Assembly: GCF_026341825.1 (NCBI RefSeq)
Contig: NZ_JAPENY010000001.1
Location: forward strand, 1,054,001 to 1,118,000
DNA: 64,000 nt
Reading direction: 5' to 3'
Source of the DNA: Streptomyces sp. NBC_00620
Lineage (GTDB): Bacteria; Actinomycetota; Actinomycetes; Streptomycetales; Streptomycetaceae
Part shown: positions 34,922 to 46,463 of the stretch, in pieces
How the letters are laid out: every line of letters begins with the position of its first letter
Position numbering within the stretch: position 1 is the stretch's first letter
Notes under the pieces: generated by a model
The model's database searches: none
Told to the model about the DNA's origin: nothing
What the model saw: only the letters and a program-made list of their open reading frames with translations
Position numbers and translations under genes: made by a program

Positions 34922-36290
34922 CGGACCCCTCCTTTCCGTCACGTGATCCGCCGATCGATCCGTCACTCGCAGTATCGGACCCACCACTGACAATCAACTC
35001 CCGCTCGCGGCGCGGGCGGCGCCGTGGCACCGGTGGAAGCGTCTGTCCCGGCAGCGGCGGCACGGGGAATCCACCGGCCATCGGGTCGAATGCCGCGGGC
35101 TCGGCGGGCGGTGCATCCTCGGCTCCCTGCTTCTCGCGGAAGATGTCCACGAGGAACGAGAGCAGCAGCAGGGCGAGGACACCCGCGCCGACGTACAAAG
35201 CGATGTCGGCGAAGTCGTAGTTCTCGTTCCTGAGCGTCCGGACCGTCGCGACGAGCATCAGCCAGACCACGGAGACCGGGATGAGGACCTTCCAGCCGAG
35301 CTTCATCAACTGGTCGTAGCGGACGCGCGGGAGCGTGCCGCGCAGCCAGATGAAGAAGAACAGCAGCAACTGCACCTTCACCACGAACCAGAGCATCGGC
35401 CACCAGCCGTGGTTGGCGCCCTCCCAGAAGGTGCTGATGGGCCACGGGGCCCGCCAGCCGCCCAGGAAGAGCGTGGTCGCCACGGCGGAGACCGTCACCA
35501 TGTTCACGTACTCGGCGAGCATGAAGAGCGCGAACTTGATCGACGAGTACTCGGTGTTGAAGCCGCCGACCAGGTCGCCCTCGGACTCCGGCATGTCGAA
35601 GGGCGCGCGGTTGGTCTCGCCGATCATCGTCACGATGTAGATCAGGAACGAGACCGGCAGCAGGATGACGTACCAGCGGTCCTGCTGCGCCTCGACGATC
35701 GTCGAGGTCGACATCGACCCCGAGTAGAGGAACACCGAGGCGAACGCGGCGCCCATGGCGATCTCGTACGAGATCATCTGCGCGCAGGACCGCAGACCTC
35801 CGAGGAGCGGGTAGGTGGATCCGGAACTCCAGCCCGCGAGCACGATCCCGTAGATGCCCACCGAGGCGACCGCGAGGATGTAGAGCATCGCGATCGGCAG
35901 GTCCGTGAGCTGCATCGTGGTGCGGTGGCCGAAGATCGAGACCTCGTTGCCGGCCGGCCCGAAGGGGATCACCGCGATCGCCATGAAGGCCGGGATGGCC
36001 GCGATGATCGGTGCGAGGACGTAGACCACCTTGTCCGCGCGTTTGACGATGAGGTCTTCCTTGAGCATCAGCTTCACGCCGTCGGCGAGTGACTGGAGCA
36101 TGCCCCAGGGGCCGTGCCGGTTGGGGCCGATGCGCAGCTGCATCCAGGCGACGACCTTGCGCTCCCACACGATGGAGAAGAGCACGGTCACCATCAGGAA
36201 GGCGAAGCAGAAGACCGCCTTGACGACGACCAGCCACCAGGGGTCGGTGCCGAACATGGAGAGGTCTTCAGCGGCGAGGTACGGCGTCAT
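34914..36290 (-). CDS. nuoH: NADH-quinone oxidoreductase subunit H
   Basis: 458 residues with about eight membrane helices. The quinone-site loop is seen as [20 protein letters not shown] near residue 43, with [20 protein letters not shown] and [19 protein letters not shown] later. The last 80 residues ([20 protein letters not shown] onward) are a hydrophilic tail absent from E. coli NuoH but usual in actinobacteria. It links the quinone chamber to the membrane arm. It overlaps nuoG by 4 bases. Confidence 0.97.
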   Translation of the reverse strand: MTPYLAAEDLSMFGTDPWWLVVVKAVFCFAFLMVTVLFSIVWERKVVAWMQLRIGPNRHGPWGMLQSLADGVKLMLKEDLIVKRADKVVYVLAPIIAAIPAFMAIAVIPFGPAGNEVSIFGHRTTMQLTDLPIAMLYILAVASVGIYGIVLAGWSSGSTYPLLGGLRSCAQMISYEIAMGAAFASVFLYSGSMSTSTIVEAQQDRWYVILLPVSFLIYIVTMIGETNRAPFDMPESEGDLVGGFNTEYSSIKFALFMLAEYVNMVTVSAVATTLFLGGWRAPWPISTFWEGANHGWWPMLWFVVKVQLLLFFFIWLRGTLPRVRYDQLMKLGWKVLIPVSVVWLMLVATVRTLRNENYDFADIALYVGAGVLALLLLSFLVDIFREKQGAEDAPPAEPAAFDPMAGGFPVPPLPGQTLPPVPRRRPRRERELIVSGGSDTASDGSIGGSRDGKEGSDG

Positions 36291-38791
36291 GCCTCCACCT
36301 CCTTGGGGGCCTCGGTGGCGAGCGTCGCCGGACCGATGCGGACGAGTGCGCCGGGCAGCGCCCCGGTGTCGGAGGCGACGCCCCCTCCGGTGGAGTTCAG
36401 CGGGAGCCAGACCACCCGGTCGGGCATCTCGGTGATCTGCAGCGGAAGTTCGACCACTCCGAAGAGGCCGGTCACGGCGAGGAGGTCGCCCTCCTTGACG
36501 CCCGCCTCGGCGGCCGTGGCGGCCGACACGCGCGCGTGTGCCGCGTGCCGGGTCCCGGCGAGCGCGTCGTCGCCCTCCTGGAGTCGGCCCTGGTCGAGCA
36601 GCAGCCGGTGGCCCGCGAGCACGGCCTCCCCGGCGGCGGGCCGCGGCAGCCCCACCGCGGTCTCCAGCGGATCGGTGGCCCGCGGCCCGTCCCAGGCGCC
36701 GAGCCGGTCCAGCTCCCCGCGCACGGTCTGCAGATCCGGCAGACCGAGGTGTACGTCCATGGCGTCGGCCAGCATCTGCAGGACACGCGCGTCGGTGGGC
36801 GCCAGCCGGCGTGTCATCTGGTCGGGCTTGAGCGCGGACTCGAAGAGGCGTGCCCGGCCCTCCCAGTTGAGGAAGGTGCCCGCCTTCTCGACGACCGCGG
36901 CCACTGGAAGAACGACATCCGCGTGCTCGGTGACCTCGCTGGGACGCAGTTCGAGCGACACCAGGAAGCCCACTTCGGATAGTGCTTCACGCGCGCGTGC
37001 CGGATCGGGGAGGTCGGCGACCTCCACACCGGCGACGACCAACGCCTGCAGCTCGCCACCGACGGCCGCTTCGACGATCTGGCCGGTGTCGCGGCCGTAG
37101 CGGTGCGGGAGTTCGGAGACACCCCAGGCCACCGCGACCTCGGCCCGCGCGCGCGGGTCGGTGGCCGGACGTCCGCCCGGCAGCAGTGACGGCAGCGCAC
37201 CCGCCTCGATCGCGCCGCGCTCCCCGGCCCGGCGCGGAATCCACACCAGCTGGGCGCCGGTCGCGGACGCGGCCCGTACGGCGGCGGTGAGCCCGCCCGC
37301 CACGGCGGCGAGCCGCTCACCCACGACGATCACCGCGCCTTCGCCGCGCAGCGCCTCGGCGGCCTTCGCGCCGTCGCCCTCCAGGCCGAAACCACTCGCG
37401 AGCGCGTCCAGCCACTCGGTCTCGGTGCCGGGCGCGGCGGGCAGCAGCGTGCCGCCCGCCTTCTCCAGACCGCGCGTCGCGTGCGTGGCGAGCGAGAAGG
37501 TCTTCTGCCCATGTCCGCGCCACGCCTTGCGCAGCCGCAGGAAGACGCCGGGCGCCTCCTCCTCGGCCTCGAAGCCGACGAGCAGGACGGCGGGTGCCTT
37601 CTCCAGTGCCGTGTACGTGACCCCCGTACCGTCGAGATCCCGTCCGCGTCCGGCGACCTTGGCGGCCAGGAAGTCGGCCTCCTCGCCGCTGTGCACGCGC
37701 GCGCGGAAGTCGATGTCGTTCGTGTCGAGGGCCACGCGCGCGAACTTGCTGTACGCGTAGGCGTCTTCGACGGTGAGACGGCCGCCGGTCAGGACGCCGG
37801 ACCTGCCGCGGGCTGCCAACAGCCCCTGAGCGGCGGCCTCCAGGGCCTCCGGCCAGGAAGCGGGCTCCAGCTCTCCCGACTCGCCCCGTACGAGAGGCGT
37901 GTCCAGACGGTCCCGCTGCTGCGCGTACCGGAAGCCGAACCGCCCCTTGTCGCAGAGCCACTCCTCGTTGACCTCGGGGTCCGGGGACGCCAGGCGCCGC
38001 ATGACCTTGCCGCGCCGGTGGTCGGTGCGGGTGGCGCAGCCGCCGGAGCAGTGCTCGCAGACGGAGTGCGAGGAGATGAGGTCGAAGGGCCGCGCGCGGA
38101 AGCGGTACGCCGCCGACGTCAGAGCGCCCACCGGGCAGATCTGGATGGTGTTCCCGGAGAAGTACGACTCGAAGGGATCGCCCTCCCCGGTGCCGATCTG
38201 CTGGAGCGCGCCCCGCTCGACCATCTCGATCATCGGGTCGCCCGCGATCTGGTTGGAGAAGCGGGTGCAGCGCGCGCAGAGCACGCACCGCTCACGGTCG
38301 AGCAGCACCTGTGTGGAGATCGGGACCGGCTTCTCGTACGTCCTCTTCTTGCCCTCGAAGCGGGACTCCGCGTTGCCGTGCGACATCGCCTGGTTCTGCA
38401 GGGGGCACTCGCCGCCCTTGTCGCAGACCGGGCAGTCCAGCGGGTGGTTGATGAGCAGCAGCTCCATCACACCGTGCTGGGCCTTCTCGGCGACGGGCGA
38501 GGTGAGGTGGGTCTTGACGACCATCCCGTCCGTACAGGTGATCGTGCAGGACGCCATGGGCTTGCGCTGGCCCTCGACCTCGACGATGCACTGGCGGCAG
38601 GCGCCGACCGGGTCGAGAAGCGGGTGGTCGCAGAAGCGGGGGATCTCGATGCCGAGCTGTTCGGCGGCCCTGATGACCAGAGTGCCCTTGGGCACGCTGA
38701 TCTCGACGCCGTCGATCGTCAGCGAGACGAGGTCCTCCGGCGGGACGGCCGCCTCCCCGCCTCCGGAGGGAGCGCTGGTGGTCACTGTCAT
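36287..38791 (-). CDS. nuoG: NADH-quinone oxidoreductase subunit G
   Basis: 834 residues. The N-terminal [2Fe-2S] ferredoxin domain shows [20 protein letters not shown]. Then come [19 protein letters not shown] (His/Cys-bound [4Fe-4S] N5), CVLCARC and C further on for N4, and [20 protein letters not shown] (N7-type site). The rest is a molybdopterin-oxidoreductase-like fold with no metal cofactor, ending with a molybdopterin dinucleotide-binding-like domain ([20 protein letters not shown]). It is the electron wire of the hydrophilic arm. The middle part is diverged, as is usual for actinobacterial NuoG. Confidence 0.96.
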   Translation of the reverse strand: MTVTTSAPSGGGEAAVPPEDLVSLTIDGVEISVPKGTLVIRAAEQLGIEIPRFCDHPLLDPVGACRQCIVEVEGQRKPMASCTITCTDGMVVKTHLTSPVAEKAQHGVMELLLINHPLDCPVCDKGGECPLQNQAMSHGNAESRFEGKKRTYEKPVPISTQVLLDRERCVLCARCTRFSNQIAGDPMIEMVERGALQQIGTGEGDPFESYFSGNTIQICPVGALTSAAYRFRARPFDLISSHSVCEHCSGGCATRTDHRRGKVMRRLASPDPEVNEEWLCDKGRFGFRYAQQRDRLDTPLVRGESGELEPASWPEALEAAAQGLLAARGRSGVLTGGRLTVEDAYAYSKFARVALDTNDIDFRARVHSGEEADFLAAKVAGRGRDLDGTGVTYTALEKAPAVLLVGFEAEEEAPGVFLRLRKAWRGHGQKTFSLATHATRGLEKAGGTLLPAAPGTETEWLDALASGFGLEGDGAKAAEALRGEGAVIVVGERLAAVAGGLTAAVRAASATGAQLVWIPRRAGERGAIEAGALPSLLPGGRPATDPRARAEVAVAWGVSELPHRYGRDTGQIVEAAVGGELQALVVAGVEVADLPDPARAREALSEVGFLVSLELRPSEVTEHADVVLPVAAVVEKAGTFLNWEGRARLFESALKPDQMTRRLAPTDARVLQMLADAMDVHLGLPDLQTVRGELDRLGAWDGPRATDPLETAVGLPRPAAGEAVLAGHRLLLDQGRLQEGDDALAGTRHAAHARVSAATAAEAGVKEGDLLAVTGLFGVVELPLQITEMPDRVVWLPLNSTGGGVASDTGALPGALVRIGPATLATEAPKEVEA

Positions 38792-40137
38792 GCGTTCACC
38801 TCCGTGTGCTTGTCCGCCCAGACGGTCGACTTGGCGGGGTCGAAGGGGCAGCCGCGGCCCGTGATGTGCTGCTCGTACTCCTCACGGAAGTACTTGAGCG
38901 AGGAGAAGATCGGTGAGGCGGCGCCGTCACCGAGGGCGCAGAACGACTTGCCGTTGATGTTGTCGGCGATGTCGTTCAGCTTGTCGAGGTCGGACATGAC
39001 GCCCTTGCCGGCCTCGATGTCGCGCAGCAACTGCACGAGCCAGTACGTCCCTTCGCGGCACGGCGTGCACTTGCCGCAGGACTCGTGTGCGTAGAACTCG
39101 GTCCACCGCGTGACCGCTCGTACGACGCAGGTCGTCTCGTCGAAGCACTGGAGTGCTTTTGTGCCGAGCATGGAACCCGCGGCGCCCACTCCTTCGTAGT
39201 CAAGAGGGACGTCGAGGTGCTCGTCGGTGAACATCGGCGTCGAGGAGCCGCCGGGTGTCCAGAACTTCAGCCGGTGACCGGGGCGGATCCCGCCGCTCAT
39301 GTCGAGGAGTTGGCGGAGCGTGATGCCCAGCGGGGCCTCGTACTGACCCGGATTGGTGACGTGGCCGGAGAGCGAGTAGAGCGTGAAGCCCGGAGACTTC
39401 TCGCTGCCCATCGACCGGAACCATTCCTTGCCCTTTTGGAGAATTGCGGGAACTGACGCGATCGATTCGACGTTATTTACAACAGTTGGGCACGCATAGA
39501 GGCCCGCGACGGCAGGGAAAGGGGGACGGAGCCGCGGTTGACCACGGCGGCCTTCGAGCGAGTCGAGCAGTGCGGTCTCCTCACCGCAGATGTACGCGCC
39601 CGCGCCCGCGTGCACGGTGAGCTGGAGGTCGAGTCCGCTGCCCAGGATGTTCTCGCCGAGGTAGCCCGCCGCGTAGGCCTCACGTACGGCCTCGTGCAAC
39701 CGCCGCAATACGGGGACCACTTCACCGCGCAGATAGATGAACGCATGCGAAGACCGGATGGCATAACACGCGATCACAATGCCCTCGATGAGGCTATGCG
39801 GGTTCGCGAAGAGGAGCGGGATGTCCTTGCAGGTTCCCGGCTCCGACTCGTCGGCGTTGACAACTAGATAGTGTGGTTTGCCATCGCCCTGGGGAATGAA
39901 CTGCCACTTCATTCCGGTAGGGAATCCCGCACCACCCCGGCCGCGCAGACCTGAGTCCTTGACGTACGCGATCAGGTCGTCCGGCGACATCGCGAGCGCC
40001 TTGCGTAGGCCCTCGTACCCCTCGTGCCTCCGGTAGACGTCGAGAGTCCAGGACTTCTCCTCGTCCCAGAAGGCCGACAGCACGGGTGCGAGCAGCTTCT
40101 CGGGGCTCGTCTCGTTGATTTCGGGTGCCAACGTCAT
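38788..40137 (-). CDS. nuoF: NADH-quinone oxidoreductase subunit F
   Basis: 449 residues from ATG 40137; the in-frame GTG one codon earlier overlaps the nuoE stop, but GAGGAGGGGG is better spaced for the ATG. NADH and FMN are bound by [29 protein letters not shown] and [20 protein letters not shown]. The N3 [4Fe-4S] cluster uses [12 protein letters not shown] and a later cysteine. It is the NADH-oxidising subunit. The stretch 39440-39890 uses many codons that are rare here (AAA, CCA, TAT, CTA, GTT, ATT, TGT, TCT), unlike the rest of the operon. Confidence 0.97.
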   Translation of the reverse strand: MTLAPEINETSPEKLLAPVLSAFWDEEKSWTLDVYRRHEGYEGLRKALAMSPDDLIAYVKDSGLRGRGGAGFPTGMKWQFIPQGDGKPHYLVVNADESEPGTCKDIPLLFANPHSLIEGIVIACYAIRSSHAFIYLRGEVVPVLRRLHEAVREAYAAGYLGENILGSGLDLQLTVHAGAGAYICGEETALLDSLEGRRGQPRLRPPFPAVAGLYACPTVVNNVESIASVPAILQKGKEWFRSMGSEKSPGFTLYSLSGHVTNPGQYEAPLGITLRQLLDMSGGIRPGHRLKFWTPGGSSTPMFTDEHLDVPLDYEGVGAAGSMLGTKALQCFDETTCVVRAVTRWTEFYAHESCGKCTPCREGTYWLVQLLRDIEAGKGVMSDLDKLNDIADNINGKSFCALGDGAASPIFSSLKYFREEYEQHITGRGCPFDPAKSTVWADKHTEVNA

Positions 40138-40993
40138 CACTCCCCCTCCTCGGCGACAGGGCCCGCCGGGTGGGACGGGTCGGATGCCGACGTGTCCTGC
40201 GGCGCGTCATGTGAGCTCAAGTGCTCGGCAGAGCTCGAGCGCTCGGCGGACGGCTGATCCTTAGGACCCCCACCACGCGGATGTACTACGCGCACAGGCT
40301 GCGTCTCGCCCTTGGCCAGACGCAGCCCGATCAGTGATGCCGGCCCCGCACTGCCGCCCGCCTCGACGGCCCCCTCGCGTTCGTCGGGGAAGCCGGCCAG
40401 GATCCGGGCGGTGTCCTTGAAGGTGCACAAGGGGGCGCCCCGGGTGGGATCGACCTGAACTCCCGAGCGCAGGTCGTCGACGAGGCGCTTCGCGGAGGCC
40501 ACGGTCTGGTTGTCGAAGAACTCCCAGTTGACCATCACGACCGGCGCGAAGTCGCAGGCCGCGTTGCACTCGATGTGCTCCAGGGTGACCTTGCCGTCGT
40601 CGGTGGTCCCACCGTTGCCGACGCCCAGGTGGTCCTGGAGGGCCTCGAAGATGGCGTCGCCGCCCATGACCGCGCACAGGGTGTTGGTGCACACACCCAC
40701 TTGGTAGTCGCCGCTCGGCCCGCGCCGGTACATGGAGTAGAAGGTCGCGACCGCGGCGACCTCGGCCGTGGTCAGGTCCAGCAGCTCGGCGCAGAACCGC
40801 TGTCCCGTGCGCGTGACATGGCCCTCTTCCGACTGCACGAGGTGCAGCATCGGCAGGAGCGCGGAGCGGGAGTCCGGATAGCGGGCGATGATCTCGCGCG
40901 CGTCCGTTTCGAGCCGGGCTCGAACGTCGTCCGGGTATGCGGGCGCGGGCAGTTGGGGCATGCCCAGGCCTACACCCTGGGAGGGAGTGGTGG

Positions 40994-40997
<4 letters not shown>
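40137..40997 (-). CDS. nuoE: NADH-quinone oxidoreductase subunit E
   Basis: 286 residues from GTG 40997, which overlaps the nuoD stop (GTGA). The thioredoxin-like domain binds the N1a [2Fe-2S] cluster through [11 protein letters not shown] and [15 protein letters not shown]. Residues about 1-160 match the usual NuoE. The last 100 or so residues are an extra acidic, Ser/Pro-rich tail ([20 protein letters not shown]) that E. coli NuoE (166 residues) lacks. Confidence 0.96.
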
Positions 40998-42333
<1,336 letters not shown>

Positions 42334-42337
<4 letters not shown>

Positions 42338-43071
42338 GAGTACGACCTCCGCTGGTCCGGAGCCGGGATCTGGGCGCCCTTGTACTCGACGGGGATGCCG
42401 CCGAGGGGGTAGTCCTTGCGCTGCGGGAAGCCCTGCCAGTCGTCCGGCATCATGATCCGCGTCAGCGCCGGGTGACCGTCGAAGATCAGCCCGAAGAAGT
42501 CGTACGTCTCGCGCTCGTGCCAGTCGTTCGTCGGGTACACGGGGACGAGCGAGGGGACGTGCGGGTCGGCGTCGGGGGCGCTGACCTCCAGGCGGATCAA
42601 CCGGTTGTGGGTGATCGAGCGCAGGTGGTAGACGGCGTGCAGCTCGCGGCCCTTGTCGTGCAGGTAGTGGACGCCCGAGACGCCGGTGCACAGTTCGAAG
42701 CGGAGGGCCGGGTCGTCGCGCAGGGTCTGGGCGACGCGGACCAGGTGTTCGCGTTCGATGTGGAAGGTGAGCTCGTCGCGGTCGACGACCGTCTTCTCGA
42801 TGACGTTCTCGGGGACGAGTCCCTGTTCCTCCAGGGCGCCTTCCAGTTCGTCGGCGACTTCGTCGAACCAGCCGCCGTACGGGCGGGCGGCCTCGCCAGG
42901 GAGCCGGATCGAGCGGACCAGGCCGCCGTAGCCGGTGGTGTCGCCGCCGTTGTTGGCGCCGAACATGCCGCGCTGGACGCGGATCTCCTCGCCGCCATCG
43001 CCACGCTGGCCGGGGAGGTTGGAGGCGCCGAGGTCCTTTTCGGGGTTGACCCCGTTGCTCGCGTCGCTCAC
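42334..43071 (-). CDS. nuoC: NADH-quinone oxidoreductase subunit C
   Basis: 245 residues from GTG 43071, which overlaps the nuoB stop (GTGA). The 30-kDa-subunit signature is [20 protein letters not shown], followed by the C-terminal [17 protein letters not shown]. The N terminus (about 70 residues, Gly-rich with [15 protein letters not shown]) is longer than in many bacteria. NuoC helps hold the peripheral arm. Confidence 0.96.
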
Positions 43072-43622
43072 CGCAGCAGGCCCTTCATCTCGATGGTGGG
43101 CAGCGCCTTGAGCGCCGCTTCCTCCGCCTCACGGGCCGCCTCCTCGGCGTTCACGCCGAGCTTGGAGCTCTGGATCTTCTGGTGCAGCTTGAGAATCGCG
43201 TCGATCAGCATCTCGGGCCGCGGCGGACAGCCGGGCAAATAGATGTCGACCGGGACGATGTGGTCGACTCCCTGCACAATCGCGTAGTTGTTGAACATTC
43301 CGCCCGACGAGGCACAAACCCCCATGGAGATCACCCACTTGGGGTTGGGCATCTGGTCATAGACCTGCCGCAGAACCGGCGCCATCTTCTGGCTGACCCG
43401 GCCGGCGACGATCATCAGGTCCGCCTGGCGTGGTGATCCGCGGAAGACCTCCATACCGAAGCGCGCCAGGTCGTAACGCCCGGCGCCGGTCGTCATCATC
43501 TCGATGGCGCAGCAGGCGAGTCCGAACGTGGCGGGGAAGACGGACGACTTACGCACCCAGCCCGCGGCCTGCTCGACGGTGGTCAGCAGGAATCCGCTCG
43601 GCAGTTTTTCTTCGAGTCCCAT
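43068..43622 (-). CDS. nuoB: NADH-quinone oxidoreductase subunit B
   Basis: 184 residues. The ligands of cluster N2, the last before quinone, are seen in [11 protein letters not shown] (adjacent cysteines), [10 protein letters not shown] and [15 protein letters not shown] [11 protein letters not shown]. The N terminus [18 protein letters not shown] is typical of actinobacteria. It starts 14 bases after the nuoA stop. Confidence 0.97.
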   Translation of the reverse strand: MGLEEKLPSGFLLTTVEQAAGWVRKSSVFPATFGLACCAIEMMTTGAGRYDLARFGMEVFRGSPRQADLMIVAGRVSQKMAPVLRQVYDQMPNPKWVISMGVCASSGGMFNNYAIVQGVDHIVPVDIYLPGCPPRPEMLIDAILKLHQKIQSSKLGVNAEEAAREAEEAALKALPTIEMKGLLR

Positions 43623-43636
43623 GTCTTAAAGGCCCC

Positions 43637-43996
43637 TCAGTCCCATTCCAGGCCGCCGCGCCGCCATACGTACGCGTACGCCACGAAGACGGTGAGCACG
43701 AAGAGCAACATCTCCACGAGCCCGAAAACACCCAGGGCGTCGAATGTGACGGCCCAGGGGTAGAGGAAGACGATCTCGATGTCGAAGACGATGAAGAGCA
43801 TCGCCGTCAGGTAGTACTTGATGGGGAATCGCCCGCCGCCTGCCGGCGTGGGGGTCGGCTCGATACCGCACTCGTAGGCCTCGAGCTTGGCCCGGTTGTA
43901 ACGCTTTGGACCGATAAGCGTGGCCATGACCACGGAGAAGATCGCAAAGCCTGCCCCGAGGGCTCCCAGTACGAGGATCGGCGCATACGCGTTCAC
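43637..43996 (-). CDS. nuoA: NADH-quinone oxidoreductase subunit A
   Basis: 119 residues from GTG 43996, with AGGAGCGAGGAGC directly upstream; longer frames lack a ribosome site. Three membrane helices are seen. The conserved loop YECGIEPTPTPAGGGRFPIK and helix YYLTAMLFIVFDIEIVFLYP with its acidic residues are intact. It is the first gene of nuoA-N; all 14 genes run in the same direction with overlaps or gaps of at most 14 bases. Confidence 0.97.
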   Translation of the reverse strand: MNAYAPILVLGALGAGFAIFSVVMATLIGPKRYNRAKLEAYECGIEPTPTPAGGGRFPIKYYLTAMLFIVFDIEIVFLYPWAVTFDALGVFGLVEMLLFVLTVFVAYAYVWRRGGLEWD

Positions 43997-44104
43997 GCTC
44001 CTCGCTCCTCTCAGTCGGCGTTGACTGCTGGCGGTTGCGTCGGGCAAGCACTCCTGCCCCGCGTGCCTCACGAGCTCCACCCGTCCCGGCGAAGATCGCG
44101 CACA

Positions 44105-44120
44105 TGTGAAGCAGGTCACA
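44105..44120. promoter_or_regulatory. Perfect Crp consensus site upstream of nuoA
   Basis: TGTGAAGCAGGTCACA matches TGTGA-N6-TCACA exactly. It lies 109 bases before the nuoA start. A second site of the pattern lies exactly 50 bases further upstream. Confidence 0.65.
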
Positions 44121-44155
44121 AGCCCAACTGCCCCGCATCTTATGCCCGCCGGTCT

Positions 44156-44169
44156 GTGATCTGCGACAC
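44156..44169. promoter_or_regulatory. Second Crp-like site upstream of nuoA
   Basis: GTGATCTGCGACAC fits GTG-N6-GNCAC. Its centre is 50 bases from that of the site at 44105-44120, close to five helical turns, so both could be bound on one DNA face. Confidence 0.5.
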
Positions 44170-44367
44170 GGGGTACGACAACGACTTTGTGATCTCCACC
44201 ACCCAGCGAACGATCATGAAGTCGGAAGGGCCGTGATCTTCGCACGTGAAGCGTCCGGACGGTCACCCGAGGTGATATTTCCGCTCGTCACCGCAGGTCC
44301 AGGACGGCGTCTCTATATCAAGAGGCTTCCTATGCATGCAAATTGGTGCTGGACGCGAGGCCTTGAT

Positions 44368-44383
44368 AGAGGACGCGTTCACA
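44368..44383. promoter_or_regulatory. Rex-like operator
   Basis: AGAGGACGCGTTCACA matches the Streptomyces Rex operator TGTGAACGCGTTCACA at 13 of 16 positions, with the right half perfect. Rex senses NADH/NAD+ and is known to control respiratory genes in S. coelicolor. It lies 372 bases from nuoA, so an upstream promoter would be needed. Confidence 0.5.
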
Positions 44384-44486
44384 CGTCAGGGGGAGACGGA
44401 CGGAGGGATGTGGACGCGTGCACACATTCACGAGCGGGGGAGCTCGGGATTCCCGCGCGGGACGCCGTCGCCGCGGTGACCGTTCC

Positions 44487-44500
44487 GTGACCTGCGCCAC
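44487..44500. promoter_or_regulatory. Third Crp-like site, on the p60 gene side
   Basis: GTGACCTGCGCCAC fits GTG-N6-GNCAC (CGTGA-N6-CCACA in full). It lies about 240 bases before the p60 gene start. Confidence 0.4.
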
Positions 44501-44740
44501 ATCCACCTATGGGTCGAATAAGCCGGGCTTGGCCATCGGCTCCAACCGGTGGTAGGTGCCGGGCAATCCGGACGTAATACGGAAAGCCCATGATCACGGG
44601 CTTGATGGGTCGTGTCCGCAATGCCCGTTACGGCGTCAATAAAGAGTGACGCCAGGTGAATTCGGCACAGGGATTGAACAACTGTGGCGCAGCACACGTT
44701 TCTTGAAGGTATGAGGGAGTCCCTGGTACCGGTTGTACTC

Positions 44741-45547
44741 ATGTCCCACACCGCTCACATACGCAGCCACCGGAAACCCCGCCGCAACGCGTCGACACTC
44801 GCGATGCGTGCCGGAGTTGCCGGTGGCGTTCTCAGCACCCTGGCAGTGGCCGGGGCGTCCGGTTCGGCGAACGCTGCCGAGACGACGCAGACGCTCGACC
44901 TGTCCGCCCTGACGGCCGATCTGGCCACCCAGGTCGCGCAGTCGGCGGACGCCACCCAGCAGGCCGCGGCGAACTACGAGCTGCAGGCGGAGCGTGACGC
45001 TGCCGCCGCCAAGGCCGCACAGCAGGCCAAGGCGGACCTCGCGGACGCCAAGGCGAAGGCGGCTGCCAAGAAGAAGGCTGCCGACGAAGCCGCGCGCAAG
45101 GCCGCCGCGGAGGAGGCCGCCTCGCGTTCCGCGGAGCGGACCACCCTGTCCTCCTCCGATTCCGCCTCCACGTCCGTCTCCGCCCCGGCCAGCGGCAGTG
45201 TCGCGACCGTGATCGCCTTCCTCAAGGCGCAGGTCGGCGACGCGTACGTGATGGGCGGCACCGGCCCCAACTCGTGGGACTGCTCCGGTCTCGTGCAGGC
45301 CGCGTTCAAGCAGGCCGGCGTGGACCTGCCGCGCGTCTCGGGTGACCAGTCGACGGCCGGTACGCCGGTGTCGCTGTCCAACCTCGCGGTCGGGGACATC
45401 CTGTACTGGGGTTCGGCCGGTTCGGCGTACCACGTGGGTGTCTACATCGGTGACGGCCAGTACCTGGACGCGGCCAACCCCTCCAAGGGTGTGGTGATTC
45501 AGGACCTTTCGGGCTACCCGGCCACCGGTGCGGTGCGCGTTCTCTGA
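44741..45547 (+). CDS. Secreted NlpC/P60 cell-wall endopeptidase
   Basis: 268 residues from ATG 44741 (MSHTAHIRSHRKPRRNAS); earlier in-frame starts at 44684 and 44711 exist and no ribosome site is strong. Residues 1-45 are a signal peptide (GVAGGVLSTLAVAGASGSANA). Residues about 55-130 are an Ala/Lys-rich coiled coil. The NlpC/P60 domain (about 155-268) has the catalytic Cys181 in WDCSGLVQAAF and His231 in AYHVGVYIG. Such enzymes cut peptide stems of peptidoglycan. The coiled coil may hold the enzyme inactive until a partner binds, as in RipA-like proteins. A hairpin follows. Confidence 0.93.
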   Translation: MSHTAHIRSHRKPRRNASTLAMRAGVAGGVLSTLAVAGASGSANAAETTQTLDLSALTADLATQVAQSADATQQAAANYELQAERDAAAAKAAQQAKADLADAKAKAAAKKKAADEAARKAAAEEAASRSAERTTLSSSDSASTSVSAPASGSVATVIAFLKAQVGDAYVMGGTGPNSWDCSGLVQAAFKQAGVDLPRVSGDQSTAGTPVSLSNLAVGDILYWGSAGSAYHVGVYIGDGQYLDAANPSKGVVIQDLSGYPATGAVRVL

Positions 45548-45575
45548 GCTGAGTCGCACGAATCGTCAGGGTTGA

Positions 45576-45604
45576 GGGCCGTCGCTCGGGAGAGCGGCGG
45601 TCCC
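45576..45604 (+). terminator. Imperfect hairpin after p60 gene
   Basis: GGGCCGTCGCTC and GAGCGGCGGTCCC pair with one bulge and a short GGGA loop, 29 bases past the stop. Confidence 0.55.
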
Positions 45605-45689
45605 TTCGCCATGTCCGGCGTGGTGCTGGTGCCATGTCCGGTGTGCTGCTGGCGCTGTGCCAGGTGTTCTGTTGTCGTGGAGCCCGCAA

Positions 45690-45736
45690 GGGCCCTCGCG
45701 GGCCCCAGGAGGGTCCATGAGGGCCCGCGAGGGTCC
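45690..45736 (+). promoter_or_regulatory. Long hairpin just upstream of peptide deformylase gene
   Basis: Arms 45690-45705 and 45721-45736 pair at 15 of 16 positions (GGGCCCTCGCGGGCCC), and flanking CTGTTGT...TGGA / TCCACAACAG extends the stem. It ends 33 bases before the start of the deformylase gene. It may be a second terminator of the p60 gene or a leader structure of the deformylase gene. Confidence 0.6.
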
Positions 45737-45768
45737 ACAACAGCCTCACACCTGAAGGAGACACAGCG

Positions 45769-46395
45769 ATGCCACGAGTGTTCGTGCAGGGAAAGCCCGT
45801 CGACTCGTATCCGGCGCTCTCGCCGGAGGCACGGCGCGGGATGGTGCGCCGGATCACCGAGGTCGGGGAAGAGGTGCTGCACCGGCCGTGCCGGGACGTC
45901 ACCGAGTTCGGCCCCGATCTCGCCGCGCTCATCGGCGACATGTTCCTGACGATGCGCGTCGCGGACGGAGCGGGTCTCGCCGCCAATCAGGTGGGCGTGG
46001 ATCTGCGGCTGTTCGTGTACGACTGCCCGGACGACGACGGAGTCCGGCATGTCGGTCATATCGCCAACCCGGTCCTGGATCAGCTCGATCCGACCGGCCG
46101 GCGTCTCCTCGAAGAGGGGGAAGGGTGCCTGTCGGTGCCGGGCGCCGTCGTGGACGTACCCCGCCCCGACCGTGCCGTGGTGCGCGGCTTCGACCAGGAC
46201 GGGAACGCCCTCACCATCGAGGGAACGGGGTATTTCGCCCGCTGCCTGCAGCACGAGACCGACCACGTCAACGGTCATGTCTACCTGGACCGGCTCTCCA
46301 AGCGGGAACGGCGGGACGCGCTGCGGCAGATGGAGGACCGGCGCGAGCGGGTCTTCGCCCGCCGCGCCGTCAGGACAGCGGAACTCGGCCGCTGA
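45769..46395 (+). CDS. def: Peptide deformylase
   Basis: 208 residues, AAGGAGA upstream. Motif 1 is GAGLAANQVG at 67-76, motif 2 EGCLS at 118-122 with the metal-binding cysteine, and motif 3 HETDH at 162-166 (HExxH). It removes the formyl group from new proteins. The N terminus has about 25 extra residues compared with E. coli Def. Streptomyces often carry several def genes; this one stands alone and is unlinked to fmt. Its stop codon lies inside the 16-bp repeat shared with the end of the reductase gene. Confidence 0.95.
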   Translation: MPRVFVQGKPVDSYPALSPEARRGMVRRITEVGEEVLHRPCRDVTEFGPDLAALIGDMFLTMRVADGAGLAANQVGVDLRLFVYDCPDDDGVRHVGHIANPVLDQLDPTGRRLLEEGEGCLSVPGAVVDVPRPDRAVVRGFDQDGNALTIEGTGYFARCLQHETDHVNGHVYLDRLSKRERRDALRQMEDRRERVFARRAVRTAELGR

Positions 46396-46463
46396 TCAGG
46401 CCTTCGAGAGCAGGTTGATCTCGAGAGCAGGTTGGTTTCGAGACCAGGCTGATCAGGCCTTCG
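46391..46463. repeat. 16-bp repeat at the ends of def and the reductase gene
   Basis: GCTGATCAGGCCTTCG occurs at 46391-46406 and 46448-46463. The right copy contains the end and stop of the reductase gene, the left the stop of def. Between them CGAGAGCAGGTTG is itself repeated (46405-46417, 46422-46434). The convergent 3' ends thus share duplicated sequence. Confidence 0.9.

Larger units (their letters stand above)
43997..44740. other. Large divergent control region between nuo operon and p60 gene
   Basis: 744 bases without a supported gene. It carries three Crp-like sites and one Rex-like site (listed separately), an inverted pair TATCAAG/CTTGATA (44316-44322 and 44362-44368) around an AT-rich core (ATGCATGCAAATTGG), and lower G+C than its neighbours. 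Promoters for both directions must lie here. Confidence 0.6.

Noticed and set aside
33504..36290. Long tails of NuoJ and NuoH as gene fusions
   Set aside because: Hydrophilic C-terminal extensions of this size are usual in actinobacterial complex I subunits and contain no separate domain.
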